Below, in pieces: positions 1-10,925 of a stretch of DNA of 64,000 nt. The position numbers and the translations under genes were made by a program. The notes beneath the pieces are model-generated. The model was not told the DNA's origin. It ran no database searches and worked only from the letters and a program-made list of their open reading frames with translations. The stretch comes from Aurelia coerulea (Eukaryota; Cnidaria; Scyphozoa; Semaeostomeae; Ulmaridae): contig CM076959.1 of the NCBI GenBank assembly GCA_039566865.1, positions 3,331,501 to 3,395,500 on the forward strand. The letters run 5' to 3'. Every line of letters begins with the position of its first letter. Within the stretch, counting starts at the first letter, position 1.

Positions 1-127
1 CATTACTATCTACTGTATGAGCTGATCACCTTATAAAGTACTTTATTAGGATTTGTCCTACTACTGCAGTTGCTTAATAGTGCAATTCACCTTTTGTTTG
101 TTTTTGCCATCCTGTACAAAAATATAA

Positions 128-163
128 GGCTAAACTTGGCCTTGTACAGGCCAAGTTTTAGCC
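128..163. repeat. Short hairpin
   Basis: An imperfect inverted repeat pairs GGCTAAACTTGGCC with GGCCAAGTTTTAGCC around a 7-base loop. The same short words (TACAAGG, AAGGCTA) recur in both orientations over about 120-580, so this is a motif-rich repeat patch. No function is implied. Confidence 0.6.
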
Positions 164-332
164 TTGTAGAGGGGATTATGACCTTGTTATGACCTTGTAC
201 TAACCTTGGAAGAAAATTACAAGCCTATCAGTAAGATTCCAAGCTGCAACCAACCAGTCTAACAAAAGGTTTCCAGAAGGCTTCTACAAGGCTAATTAGC
301 ATTTTCAAGCCATTTACAAGGTTACAGCAAAG

Positions 333-700
333 CAGGCTATAACAAGGTTACAAGGCCATAACTACAAGGCGTGTACAGAGGCTATTACGTGGCCTTGTAT
401 TTTCATACAGGATGTTACCAGCTAAATGCTAAACAAAATTTTCCCATTCACTGTAGGTCACTGTTTATCAAATCAAAGATAGAGCCATTGCTGCCCTTGC
501 TCCATGAGATTATATATTCCAGGCTATAACAAGGTTACACGGCCATAACTACAAGGCTTGTACAAAAGCTATTACGTGGCCTTGTATTTTCATACAGGAT
601 GTTACCAGCTAAATGCTAAACAAAATTTTCCCATTCACTGTAGGTCACTGTTTATCAAATCAAAGATAGAGCCATTACTGCCCTTGCTCCATGAGATTAT
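333..700 (+). repeat. Tandem duplication, ~181-bp unit, two copies
   Basis: Bases 333-513 and 520-700 are near-identical direct copies. Both begin CAGGCTATAACAAGG and both end GAGATTAT. Only a few substitutions separate them, so the duplication looks recent. The second copy runs straight into the possible exon at 713-917. Confidence 0.8.
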
Positions 701-712
701 GAATGGATTGCA

Positions 713-917
713 ATGCTACGGCCTTATGGACTTGATAAAAAACATGTTGATGTCTTTGAGAATGCCTTTTGTTCAAAGGGGAATTTTCATTGGAGTTCTG
801 AAGAATTCAGTAAACTACTCACACCCATATATCACGAAGAAGGTAGCAACAAGAAAAAGATTGAAGTTGACATATACAAGTATTTTATGGATTTTGTAGA
901 GTGCTGTTTCGAAGATG
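713..917 (+). CDS. Possible internal exon, unknown protein
   Basis: An open frame encodes a stretch of about 68 residues containing DKKHVDVFENAFCSKG and IYKYFMDFVECCFEDG. Its composition looks protein-like, with mixed acidic and aromatic residues and none of the low complexity of nearby repeats. It is followed by GATG|GTAGGT, a plausible splice donor at 918. The frame closes at 925 if read through. Upstream, a stop lies just before GATTATGAATGG, so an acceptor would have to fall around 690-712, but I see no strong one. I do not recognise the family. It could be a fragment of a transposon gene. The start given is simply the first ATG. Confidence 0.25.
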
Positions 918-925
918 GTAGGTGA

Positions 926-1750
926 TGTTTTGTTTATTTCATTGAATTTGCTTCTCTTTGGAAAAAAAGCATTTAAAGCTATACATACTTTATCGTCACT
1001 TTTGGTCTACATTTTACTTTGTTTTTAAATTTGTTTCAGCATGTCAAGAGAAGGCCAGGGAAAAGACAAACAGCCTTTTCAGATCTTTTGTTGCTCAACC
1101 TATTGTTCTAATTTTATGTTAAATAATGTGCACGATGTGTTGTGTGTGGTCTGTGGTATATTCTACCGTATTTACATTGTATTCTACAGCACATCAGTTA
1201 CAGGAGAAAACATTTTATTGTCTTTGAAGTTGTGTCCTAGATTATGATCATTCACAGCTTTGAGGCCCTGACCATAAAACGCGACAATGCAAAAAAGTTG
1301 TTAATGTGCCTTGTGTCGTGTGCGCTACATTGAAATTAAATTAATGTAAATTTGGCTTTGTTTTTTCTTAGTAGTGTAAGGTTTATTTCCATTGTAAATT
1401 TTTGATGTTGAATGTGGAGGAAACTCGAGCACTGTTATGTTCTTTGTCTCCTTCAACAGTGATTAAACTTGAGTTTTGTTTTTTGTCTACTTTGGATTTA
1501 GCGATATATAAGGAAAAACACCAAGCGTGTTTGATGTCAAATTCAATTTGACTTGATGTCAACAAAATTTACCAAAATGTGCGAACAGCCCAAAATTAAG
1601 CCAAAAAGCCTATAGCCTTATTTTTTAATCCAACAATAAGATAGAGATCCAAAATATTACAACTTCGCTTTAAAAAGTCTGCATACCAACCCCAATCAAT
1701 GTTTATGTGTCATGATCATCACATTGTCAATTGTATAATCAATTGTCCCT
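926..1750. other. No gene seen
   Basis: AT-rich DNA with only short chance reading frames. No repeat structure or protein motif was recognised. Confidence 0.5.
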
Positions 1751-1751
1751 G

Positions 1752-1846
1752 GGGTGAGTTGCGAGTTGATGCTTTCTGCTTGTTGCGAGTTAAAAGTGAA
1801 AAGTGCGAGTTGGTACATTTAAAATGCGAGTTGCGAGTTCGGTAAA
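1752..1846 (+). repeat. TGCGAGTT minisatellite, left copy
   Basis: Irregular repeats of (T)TGCGAGTT, some linked by AAAAGTG spacers. The same motif occurs inverted at 3636-3776, so the two arrays face each other around a LINE remnant, a foldback-like layout. I could not find a target-site duplication. Confidence 0.65.
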
Positions 1847-2169
1847 ACACCTCAGATTTTCCATCTTTTTTTTTTATATATACCATCTAAAAATTTACAT
1901 AACAAATTACTACCTACATTACTTAATCTACTTTACAATACTACGAGTACGATACCAAGAGGAGCAAATAAAATGTCAACCCCGAGGCCTTAAAAAAGAA
2001 TTGAAAGAGTACATTTGTATAAATTAGACTTAACTAGGAACAAAGCAAAAAGAAAACAAAGAAGAAAATAAAAACAAACAAAAGACAAAAGACAACAAAA
2101 AAATAATAATAATTTTGCAAGGAAACAAGCGTACTTGGTTGTGTGGTTTATGACAAGGTTTAAAATGAG

Positions 2170-3008
2170 CTCAATCTAATCGACCAGTTTCTTGGATAAA
2201 TTTTAATGTTAGCTCGAGTATGTTCATGTTAACATCATTGGGGAGGTTTTTATCACCATACAATAGGAGCTGCGTTAGGATCTCATTTGAGGGACTAGCA
2301 TATCCAAGTGGTCATAATAATGGAAGTATTCCAGCAAGAAGGTTTTGTCGTTGGAGCCCAAAGGAAGGGCAAAGCAACAAGAAGTTTTCCGTATCCTCTG
2401 CACCATCGTTCGTAGGGCACATTGGGTTTACAGTATCCTTAAAATTATGCCTGAATTTGTGAAAGTTCAATTTGCTGAGACCCACTCTAAGTTGGGTAAG
2501 CTGGGATAAACCTAATGGGTCGTGAATCCCAAAGACCGATTTTGCAGGGGGGCGGATAACTGACAGAAGTTTTTTCTTAAAAATAATGACAGATGGTGCA
2601 AGTCTCAGTTCTGGTTCACGTTCATGCCATTCAGACAAACAGTGAGGATAAAAGCTAGATTTGAATTTTTCTGTCCTTGCCCTTATTCGCCCAATGACAT
2701 CCTGATTGCGAAGAGAGTAGTGCGACTGCTGAAGTGGGGGGGATTGGGTCCGTCATATATGAAGGGGTGAGATTATTTAAAATCTTGTAGAGCAGAGTGA
2801 GACGTCTGCTCCACCTACGAGAATTTAGCGATTCCCAGTCAAGCTCTGCATACAGTTTCTCTCGTGAAGTTCCTCTCCATGTCCCTGTTACAGCCAAGGC
2901 AGCAGAATACTGGACGGACTCTAGCTTTTCCATTAAATTTGTCAAAATTTCATTGTGACTAAATTCGCATAATTTTGTCGGAGTATGGTAGATTTCCATC
3001 TTTTGCAA
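2170..3008 (-). pseudogene. LINE (jockey/CR1-like) ORF2 C-terminal remnant
   Basis: Minus-strand frames encode the carboxy end of a non-LTR retrotransposon reverse transcriptase. Segments such as MEKLESVQYSAALAVTGTW, WSRRLTLLYKILNNLTPSY, LTQLRVGLSKLNFHKFRHNF and NPMCPTNDGAEDTENF match the in-window copy at 13036-17381. The CPTNDG...LLCPSF segment is the cysteine/histidine-type tail usual after the RT. The order is right but the frame shifts between about 2640 and 2655. The catalytic core is absent, so this is a 5'-truncated dead copy. The end of the protein is near 2175, where the frame reads LTLKFIQETGRLD and then stops. Inverted TGCGAGTT arrays flank it. Confidence 0.85.
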
Positions 3009-3164
3009 CTAAAACACCGTGATTTTTGGAAAGCCTTGGTCAAAATCAGGGGAGTATAAAGAACTGTTTCTTTAATTCACGGAGAGCCGCTAATAAAGGA
3101 TTTGCTTTGAGCTCGGTTAATTAGGCCTAAGGGAAGAACAATTATTCTCTTTGGTATTTCTTGA

Positions 3165-3395
3165 TTTCTCGATGTACATGGCTTCTCCTTGATGACAATG
3201 TCAATGCAAAATGGAAGCCCTTTTTCGAGAAGAAGGCTCAACTTCGAACAATTTTAGGCCCAAAAAGATGAGAAACTAATTAAGAAACTTTTACTACTGA
3301 AACACCGAAATTTTCATGCGAAATTGAGAAAATTTTAGCACTATGTGCTGATCCAAGTTTCTTATAAAAAAAACCTGTACAGAAAGTCATGCAGC
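3165..3395 (+). repeat. Dispersed repeat, copy A
   Basis: About 225 bases including GACAATGTCAATGCAAAATG and ending AGTTTCTTATAAAAAAAAC are closely similar to 39567-39787. The 39-kb copy shows the element's other end, so this one is probably 5'-truncated. Confidence 0.75.
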
Positions 3396-3635
3396 CTTTG
3401 TTGAGACGCGTTTCAGATATTATTTGAACAGACAATAATTAATTGGGCAGCCGTAGGAAGCTTTATCTCTTTATTTCTTGTTTTCAAAGAAAATTACAAT
3501 GGCCTAAAAACGCTTGGTTTCAAAGGGAAATCCATAAAACAGTTCCAAAGTCAGTTGCAGCTTCAAAAAATAGTTTTATTTGGCGAAAAATGCATTAATT
3601 CAAAAGAAAGCAGGCAACTAATAATTTTAGTTTCA

Positions 3636-3776
3636 ACTCGCACTTTTGAGTTTCCAACTCGCACTTTGAGTTTCCAACTCGTAAATTAAGTGCAACTCGC
3701 AACTCGTAACTCGCATAATAAATGCAACTCGCAACTCGCAAAATAAGTGCAACTCGCAACTGCAACTCGCACTTTA
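3636..3776 (-). repeat. TGCGAGTT minisatellite, right (inverted) copy
   Basis: Repeats of AACTCGCA, the reverse complement of the array at 1752-1846. It interrupts the Mutator-like coding remnant, whose frame ends artificially in the array border at about 3780. Confidence 0.7.
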
Positions 3777-4290
3777 CCATATCACCATTATTCCTGCCAC
3801 TGTATGTCGACCTGGCATCACACCCATGTGTTTCAGAACAGCTGCAACTGAGGATGCACCATCATTAAAAGAACTTACTGCACTGGCAGTGCACAACTGG
3901 ACAACTTTCTTGCCTTGATAAATTTTCTTCTGGCATCTTTTCCAAATAAGATTGTTTAGATACTCATTTGGGTTTTGTGTGAGCCAATCTAAGCACCGTA
4001 AAAATAATGATTCATCTGAAAGTGCATCGTAAATTGGCTCCACAACATCCACTATGGCTTTGGGCAGTCCTTGTTTTGGCTATTATGTGTTGGTGCTGTT
4101 TGCTATGTCCCTTTGCCACTCACACCATGACTCTTTGCCTTCAGGACACAGTTGGTGTTTTTGGTTTTTTGGCATATGAAGCAAGAACATATAGAGACCA
4201 GCTTTCACATCATTGACCATGCCCGGCAGATTATTTCTGTTCTGGCGAATGGCAAGGGCATGATAGTTTTGCATGGTATCTATCATATTT
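3777..4290 (-). pseudogene. Mutator-like transposase remnant
   Basis: Minus-strand frames encode recognisable blocks of the Mutator-like transposase family found in many invertebrate transposons. The first is MQNYHALAIRQNRNN. Next comes HQLCPEGKESWCEWQRD, with the CP.G..SWC.W signature, and after a frame change LDWLTQNPNEYLNNLIWKRC. The last is AVSSFNDGASS...LKHMGVMPGRHT. A full protein would carry an N-terminal nuclease core, absent here. The reading frame shifts near 4060-4080, and the 3' side is cut by the inverted minisatellite at about 3780. Upstream, short in-frame text resumes on both sides of the MITE at 4341-5207, which therefore inserted into this pseudogene. The family assignment rests on motif recognition only. 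Confidence 0.7.
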
Positions 4291-4340
4291 TCTGTCTATC
4301 TGCCTCTATCACCTTAGTTACAGGAGGAGGACAATCTTAA

Positions 4341-5207
4341 CCCTATCCAGACTAGGCTTTTTGAAACTTTGGGGAGACTAGGGGGGGCACAAAGTGCCCC
4401 CCCTGGTTTTTCATAGAATCGTAAGTGCTAGAGACTTGAAACTTGGCACAAGTAACAAACATGATAAGGCAAACAAGATGATGTGATTTGTTTTTGTTTA
4501 TGTCACGTGATTAAGTGCTGACGTCAGCAAATGTTGCTAATTTGGGTGTAAAACCACATGTACTTTGTCACGTTGTATCTCCAAATTGATAAAACATATC
4601 GATGTGATACTTGAAACATAGAGGGATTATATCCTTGTAATTCTTATTTTGAAATTTTTGCTTTGTAACGCTAATATTTTTGCTGATGTCAGCATTTATT
4701 TATTTTATACGAAAAAAAGAGCGATTTTTGTCTAAAATTGATTATAAATTACTTTTAAAAATAGCAAAAAATGCTAAATATACATAAAAATACCTGCTGC
4801 ATCATATTATGTCACTCATTTTTCTCAAAATGAACCATAACATGGTTTTTCGTCAGTACGCATGCGCAACAACCAATTGTTGATGACGTCATCAAAAATC
4901 AATAAACTATATATCAAATGAAAGCTTATTTCAAGACGAGCTCAAAAATGTTTTTCTCATTGTCATAGAGCCAGTGGTTCCAAAGCTATGACTTAAACGG
5001 TAATTTTTTTGCGGAGCACTCAATTTAAAGTCATGTGTTGACCCCCGGAGTCAGTGTCAAAATTTTTGAAATAGACATGAAAATATGTCTCATAGATAGA
5101 AACTAAAAGTCACAAAAAAGCTAGACTATTGAAGAGATACTCGATGAGCTGTGTGAAAAAGTTTACTAGGGGGGGCACTTTGTGCCCCCCCCCTAGTCTG
5201 GATAGGG
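4341..5207. mobile_element. TTAA-flanked MITE (piggyBac-like), copy 1
   Basis: The ends are CCCTATCCAGACTAGG and its exact reverse complement, flanked by TTAA at 4337-4340 and 5208-5211. A second inner palindrome (GGGGGGGCAC...GTGCCCCCC) lies near each end. TTAA duplication plus CCC termini fit piggyBac-type ends. There is no coding capacity. The 867-bp element sits inside the Mutator-like remnant and has a relative at 11577-12442. Confidence 0.85.
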
Positions 5208-5298
5208 TTAAGGCCTACAATGCACTATTGTTGTATCTCTTTGATAAAGATTTTGCAAAAACCCGGACTTTCAAACGTGCGTTTTCATATGGCTATCT

Positions 5299-5530
5299 TT
5301 AAAACGGGGAACGGGGAACGGGGAACGGGGAACTTTAAAATGGGGAACTTTAAAACGGGGAACGGGGAACTTTAAAATGGGGAAGTTTAAAACGGGGAAC
5401 GGGGAACGGGGAACTTTAAAATGGGGAACTTTAAAACGGGGAACGGGGAACGGGGAACTTTAAAATGGGGAACTTTAAAACGGGGAACGGGGAACGGGGA
5501 ACTTTAAAATGGGGAACTTTAAAACGGGGA
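5299..5530 (+). repeat. GGGGAAC/TTTAAAA minisatellite, outer left arm
   Basis: Alternating CGGGGAA heptamers and GGGGAACTTTAAAA units. The mirror copy is at 7826-7943. Confidence 0.9.
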
Positions 5531-5788
5531 ACATTGGGCATTACCATAACCTTTTCTTCGTGGCACAGGCATACACGTATGTTTATAAGAGATCGGCCAG
5601 TACTGGAAGTTTCTTAAAATTATCAGATTTTTAATACTCAGAGTTTCATACGAGTTTCTTAGGGGTTCCATAACAATCTTCATGTTCACCACCTGTGCCC
5701 AGGAATGTTCACACGTTTCAAAACAGAGTCATTGAAGTCTTTCCAATGTTTAGACTTCACTCAGGTACCTTTCGAGTGGCTATCTTTA

Positions 5789-6003
5789 AAACGGGGAACT
5801 TTAAAGCGGGGAACGGGGAACGGGGAACTTTAAAATGGGGAACTTTAAAACGGGGAACGGGGAACTTTAAAATGGGGAACTTTAAAACGGGGAAATTTAA
5901 AACAGGGAACTTTAAAATGGGGAACTTTAAAACGGGGAACTTTAAAACAGGGAACTTTAAAACGGGGTACTTTAAGATGGGGAACTTTAAAATGGGGAAC
6001 TTG
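5789..6003 (+). repeat. GGGGAAC/TTTAAAA minisatellite, inner left arm
   Basis: The same unit as the outer array, mostly single GGGGAACTTTAAAA steps. The mirror copy is at 7440-7567 and is shorter, so the two arms have changed in repeat number since they formed. Confidence 0.88.
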
Positions 6004-7439
6004 GGCTTCTTTGCCTGAACGCACCATCCTCATATTTGAAAAGATCACGGTATCCTTATTGCGGTATTTATATTTGAATTAACACGTATTTTTTACAAGA
6101 AACTGCCTATTTTCTATAAGAATCTCAACTCTGGGATCACCAGAAATTAAGAAACTCCACTACTGGGAAAAAGGAAATCATTGACATCTTTTTGTTTTAT
6201 TTTCACTTGTTTCCTGTTTGACATTACTCAGAAGGTGCTTGAGCATTCCTAAACATAGGAAAATCTTAAAGTAGAGTACTCAAAATCTGATAATTTCAAG
6301 AAACATTCAATAGCTACATACATTCAAACATTCAACAATTATCTGTTGTTTATTTTGTTTTTATTAGAAGCTAGTTCTGTTCAGAGTTTTGTTCAGTTTC
6401 ATAGCATCAGATTAAATTGTCCAATAATCTAGAGTCGTTTTCTTGCTTTCATTTCATTTCATTTCATTTTAAAATTATTTATCCAAGGTAGCCCCGTCAG
6501 TCAGTATGACTGATTTTCAAGGGGCTGTGCCAAAAACTCTACAAATTAAAAGTCTACTGAAATTAATGAAGGGAAATGGAAACCATACCCAGGACAGATT
6601 TTATGTCGCTAGCTACGGGAGGAAAATTGAAATAGTTGCAAAGGTGCGCTTGGAAGCAGTTGGTAAAAACCCCGTAAAACCTGATGGCAATGAAGGTGCC
6701 CCTCGCAGCTATCATATCTCCATCGCAGCTATTTTACATGACTGTGCCATGAGGAAAAGTGTTATATTCTCACAGACCTTATGCTCTCCTTACCAAATAT
6801 TTAAATATGGGGAGTGCGAAGGAGGCTTTGCTGTTGTGGTAAGGAGAGTGGTATCAAAGGTGCGCTGCCACTGAGGGAGAAGGGTGGGTCGATTTCGAGT
6901 TCACTGATGTTCGTTTTTTCTTGAAGAGGGCTAAAACTGACTGCTACAAAGGTTTAAATATGACCCTTGGACTGTGAGGGACTAGGACTAGTCCCAAGAT
7001 AGGCGATTTTGCAAAAGTTAGGCCTGTGGGACTAAAATATTAAAAATTCCGAGCATTCGGTCCTGTGAGAATAGGTACATGACTGTCATAATTCCCAATG
7101 TTGCATGTTCTGGATGCTCTGAATTTACATCTGTTCTTAATGTTGCTATACAGTATCCTAAGATAGAAACAGACGAAATACTAGTTTAGAGTATATTTTG
7201 CCATTTCCACTCGATTATTTTTCATATTTGAAATAAATTCGTGTTGGACATGACTTATGAATAAAGTAAGTGTCCTCGACTGAACATTCATACACAGGCC
7301 GAAAACTAGAACTGTGGCGTATTGAAGTCGTATCATCTGAAGACCAGAGCAAGTGATGTGAGTAGATAAATTGAAAGGGAAGGTGCAGGAAAAATTACAG
7401 CTGAGAAATGCATATCCACCAAGAAAAATATACGGCTGG

Positions 7440-7567
7440 AAAGTTCCCCGTTTTAAAGTTCCCCGTTCCCCGTTCCCCGTTTTAAAGTTCCCCATTTTAA
7501 AGTTCCCTGTTTTAAAGTTCCCCGTTCCCCGTTCCCCGTTCCCCGTTTTAAAGTTCCCCGTTTTAAA
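7440..7567 (-). repeat. GGGGAAC/TTTAAAA minisatellite, inner right arm
   Basis: Reverse-complement units (GTTCCCCGTTTTAAA) matching 5789-6003 in inverted order. Confidence 0.88.
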
Positions 7568-7825
7568 GATAGCCACTCGAAAGGTACCTGAGTGAAGTCT
7601 AAACATTGGAAAGACTTCAATGACTCTGTTTTGAAACGTGTGAACATTCCTGGGCACAGGTGGTGAACATGAAGATTGTTATGGAACCCCTAAGAAACTC
7701 GTATGAAACTCTGAGTATTAAAAATCTGATAATTTTAAGAAACTTCCAGTACTGGCCGATCTCTTATAAACATACGTGTATGCCTGTGCCACGAAGAAAA
7801 GGTACATGGCTATGGTAATGCCCAA

Positions 7826-7943
7826 TGTTCCCCGTTTTAAAGTTCCCCATTTTAAAGTTCCCCGTTCCCCGTTCCCCGTTCCCCGTTTTAAAGTTCCCCA
7901 TTTTAAAGTTCCCCGTTCCCCGTTCCCCGTTCCCCGTTTTAAA
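7826..7943 (-). repeat. GGGGAAC/TTTAAAA minisatellite, outer right arm
   Basis: Reverse-complement units matching 5299-5530, with about half as many repeats. Confidence 0.88.
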
Positions 7944-7999
7944 GATAGCCGTTTTCATATTACAAAGACTGTGTAGTTCAACTAGTCAATTAGCTTAGA

Positions 8000-8757
8000 A
8001 TAAATGGCGAGGAGGAAACTGGGTCCTTGTCGTTTCCTGTCAGGATTGGTCAGCTTGCTTATACATGTGACACTGCTATTGTCCCTGGGTTAGCTTACAA
8101 TATCGTACTTGGACGGGATTTCTTGCATAAATTTAGTGCAATAATTGATGTGCGTGGACAAACAATGAAATTCCATGGTGAGAATACGATTTTCTTTGCG
8201 AATGGTGATGCGCCTCCGCAGCGCAAACTGTAGTAATCGATGCTCATAGTGAATCTGTTATCTAGTTTATCTCCGAACATCTCCAGTGAACTGGTCATTG
8301 GACTTATTGAAGCCATTCCAAAACTGCCAGATCATTATCAGCTATTTGCTGCTTCATCAATTTCGAGCTGCACTGAAAATGGTAAAGTGTCTTTCTGTCT
8401 GCTGAACCCAACAGAACCGCCAGTACTTTTACATAAAGGAACAACAATCGGTCAGTGTTTAGAACATATGCTATTATCTTCTCTCTGGATCCTGAGCCTT
8501 CTATTTCCTCAGTTGAGCCTTCTGCTGATATGGAAGCTAAGAAAGAGTTTCTCTCTCGCTTTGCTTCATTTGCGAGTCAAGCGTTCTCCGACTCTGTGAA
8601 TGAACAGTTAGCAGATCTTCTTGAGAACTATACTGACATTTTTGCTTCATTCAATTTAGACCTTGGCCGCACATCTATAGTGCAACATGCCATTGATACA
8701 GGCGGTGCTAGGCCTATTAAGCAGTCACCATACAGGGCTTCTCAAGCTCAGGGACAA
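8000..8757 (+). pseudogene. Ty3/gypsy-type Pol remnant (protease end to RT start)
   Basis: The first frame holds AIVPGLAYNIVLGRDFLHKF, the carboxy half of a retropepsin with its hydrophobic-LGRDFL motif; the catalytic DTG/DSG part is missing upstream. Stops at 8231-8239 interrupt it, and a frameshift follows near 8460. The downstream frame reads LADLLENYTDIFASFNLDLG and then HAIDTGGARPIKQSPYR, the linker and the very start of a Ty3-type reverse transcriptase. Sequence after 8757 is unrelated, so the RT core, RNase H and integrase are absent. No LTRs were found. It starts just outside the target-site duplication of the foldback element. A dead fragment. Confidence 0.8.
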
Positions 8758-9002
8758 TGAGGGCCAGATAATGTCCACAGCTTTGTTGATAATTTCACAG
8801 CTCTGCAGCTCTATTTTATGCAAAAGAGATTTGTAAGAAATGCTTCGATGGGCTTCAATTTCACAAATCCACATCACCATTGCATGAGGCCAATAGTTGA
8901 TTACCACATCATCTGATCTCTCTTTCTTTTCCTTATTGCTGCCTGATTACTAAGTTGAGGAGTAACTGGCCCTACACAGAGAAATAAAGTAATGATACAG
9001 TA
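8758..9002. other. Unassigned stretch
   Basis: A minus-strand frame (8725-8907) has protein-like text (NYWPHAMVMWICEIEAHR), but I cannot assign it. It may be another transposon fragment joined to the Ty3-type remnant. Confidence 0.3.
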
Positions 9003-9004
9003 TA

Positions 9005-9631
9005 CCGGGTGAGCCAGAAAAAGTTCCCACTTTTGAAATTTCATAGCACCAAGAATACTTCCCAGATTTGAATGATTCAAATGCTAGTTAGAAGCCGAAA
9101 GATCAAAGTATTTTTGTGATTTTTCTCGCTGTCTTACCAGCACTAAAAGTATAGGTAAATTCAACTTTACAAAAATTTCATGATTACAAAATGACTGAAA
9201 AGGGACCTAAAACATTGATCAAATCGTTAATACTCTCCTCACGCAGAACAATACGCAATTGGCATTTCACCTCTCTCATGAGTTAGAAGACATATATTTT
9301 CAAACAAATGCTAAAGATTTTAAATCCCATGGCACTAAATGTGCTGAGGATATCTCTGACCCATGGAAAATTTCATTTTCTTTATTGTTCTGTGTGAGGA
9401 GTGCTTTTTGATTTGATCAATCTTTTAGGCCCTTTTTCAGTCATTATGCGAACATGAAATTTTTGTAAACTTGAATTTACCTACATTTCTAGTGCTCGTA
9501 AGACAGGGAGAAAAATCAAAAAGGTACTTTGATCTTTCGGCTTTTAACCAGAATTTGAATTATCCAAATCTGTGAAGTACTCTTGATGCTATGAATTTTG
9601 AAAAGTGGAAACTTTTTTCTGGCTCACTCGG
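9005..9631. mobile_element. TA-flanked MITE, GGGTGAGCCAG family
   Basis: The 627-bp element begins CCGGGTGAGCCAGAAAAAGT and ends in the inverted copy, with TA at 9003-9004 and 9632-9633. The termini resemble those at 35535-36252. TA duplication fits Tc1/mariner-type integration. It is non-coding. Inverted similarity continues well into the element, so the TIRs are long but imperfect. Confidence 0.8.
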
Positions 9632-9860
9632 TATGAATTAATTTAAGCATTGATACAGGGTCTCCCAGAAAAATTGTTTTCATTTATACATTGTTCATTG
9701 CACCAACAACGGTCATTGTCAAGGAAGATGGAAAACCGAGAAAGGTGGAAACTTTTTTCAACCGAAGGACAGGGCCTATGTTGTGAAAAAGCTGATAGCA
9801 AACGAAGCGAATGTAGAAAGTATGAGTGCAATAGCACGCTAGCAAACCTATACGCGTAAT
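9632..9860 (+). other. Possible end of another TA element
   Basis: TACAGGGTCTCCCAGAAAAA at 9654 resembles the left end of a mariner-type element. I could not find its partner end, and the frame at 9650-9859 is not recognisable. Confidence 0.35.
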
Positions 9861-9861
9861 A

Positions 9862-10215
9862 GTGGTGGATACGCGTAAGAGGGGCGGTATATTATCGTAG
9901 ATATGGTCGATACGATTAGTAGGGGTGGTATATTATCTTAAATGTGGTGGATGCAATTGAAAGGAGATGGGTTATTATCTTAAATGTGGTGGGATATTAT
10001 GGTAAATGTGGTGGATACGCGTAGCAGGGGTGGGATATTATCTTAAATGTGATGGATGCGATTAAAAGGGGGTGGGTTATTATCTTAATCGTGGTGGATA
10101 CGCGTAGCAGGGGTGGGATATTATCTTAAATGTGGTGGATATGCGTAGCAGGGGTGGGATATTATCTGAAATATGGTGGATGTAATTAAAAGGGGGTGGG
10201 TTATTATCTTAAATA
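9862..10215 (+). repeat. Minisatellite, ~40-bp unit
   Basis: Imperfect repeats of GGTGGGATATTATCTTAAAT followed by GTGGTGGATACGCGTAGCAG, with a variant unit carrying GATGCAATTAAAAGGGGG. About eight units are visible. Confidence 0.85.
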
Positions 10216-10629
10216 TTAAAGTCTTATCTTATCTTAAAGTCTTGTTTTGAATTTTTAAGGCTCTGCTACCCTATGATAAGTCATACGCATTGTCTGTAAC
10301 TCTGCTTTGCTAAAACCAGAACAGACGAGAACAGATATGTGGAAAATTTCTACCGGAATGCAACGAAAAGGGCACGTGTTGCATAACCCCAAGTCAGTTG
10401 TTTTCCGACGAAAACGTTAAAATTTCCGAAAAATCTAACGATTTGAATTTTAGGGTGGGCCATGGCCCCCTGCCCCCCGGCCACGACACCCCTGGGCGAG
10501 GAGCTCTTTGCATATATTTTAATCTTTGCATATAACATTGTTGAAGATGTGCTCGCTGCAGTCGACTTTTTGCATAGTAGGGATATTGTTTTGTTTTACA
10601 TAGTAGGGAAAGGCTAAGTAGACAAATTT

Positions 10630-10925
10630 GGTAAAAAGTCTGCGAAATCAAGGTCCGTGGTTTAGAATTTCGTCCTATAGTTAAATTCTAAAATGAGGAC
10701 CGTGACTTCGCGGACCTAGCAAAAAAGTCCGTGAGAAAAAGGTCCTTGTTTTAGAATTTTGGCCTTAGTAAAATTCTAAAATACGGACCTTGATTTCGCA
10801 GAACTGTTAAAAAGTCCGTGAGGTACAGGTCCACGTCTTAGAATTTCAGCCTATAGCAAAATTCTAAAACGCAGACCCTGATTTCGCAGACAGGAAAGTC
10901 GTGATTCTCGAGAAGGTCTGCGTGG
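10630..10925. repeat. Tandem array of imperfect palindromes (three units)
   Basis: Three ~90-bp units each pair AGGTCCGTG.TTTAGAATTT with AAATTCTAAAA...GACC. Each unit can therefore form its own stem, and the units repeat head to tail. No gene lies here. Confidence 0.7.

Larger units (their letters stand above)
5291..7950. mobile_element. Foldback-like element with minisatellite arms and a 10-bp TSD
   Basis: A 2,660-bp element begins GGCTATCTTTAAAACGGGG and ends with the reverse complement. It is flanked by the perfect direct repeat GTTTTCATAT at 5281-5290 and 7951-7960. Each arm holds an outer GGGGAAC/TTTAAAA array, a unique ~250-bp block and an inner array, in mirror order: 5299-5530, 5536-5785 and 5789-6003 against 7826-7943, 7568-7825 and 7440-7567. 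The middle (6004-7439) has no convincing gene. Arms made of tandem repeats are the classical Foldback design, and 9-11-bp duplications fit Foldback/MULE integration. No transposase is encoded, so it is non-autonomous. Confidence 0.88.

Noticed and set aside
5695..6048. Open frames on both strands across the GGGGAAC arrays, and similar ones at 7181-7976
   Set aside because: They are translations of minisatellite units (repeating GNFKTGNFKM-like text), open only because the unit lacks stops.
6506..6874. A 122-codon open frame in the centre of the foldback element at 5291-7950
   Set aside because: No recognisable domain, no splice context and a composition like the surrounding non-coding DNA. 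It is too weak to call a transposase.
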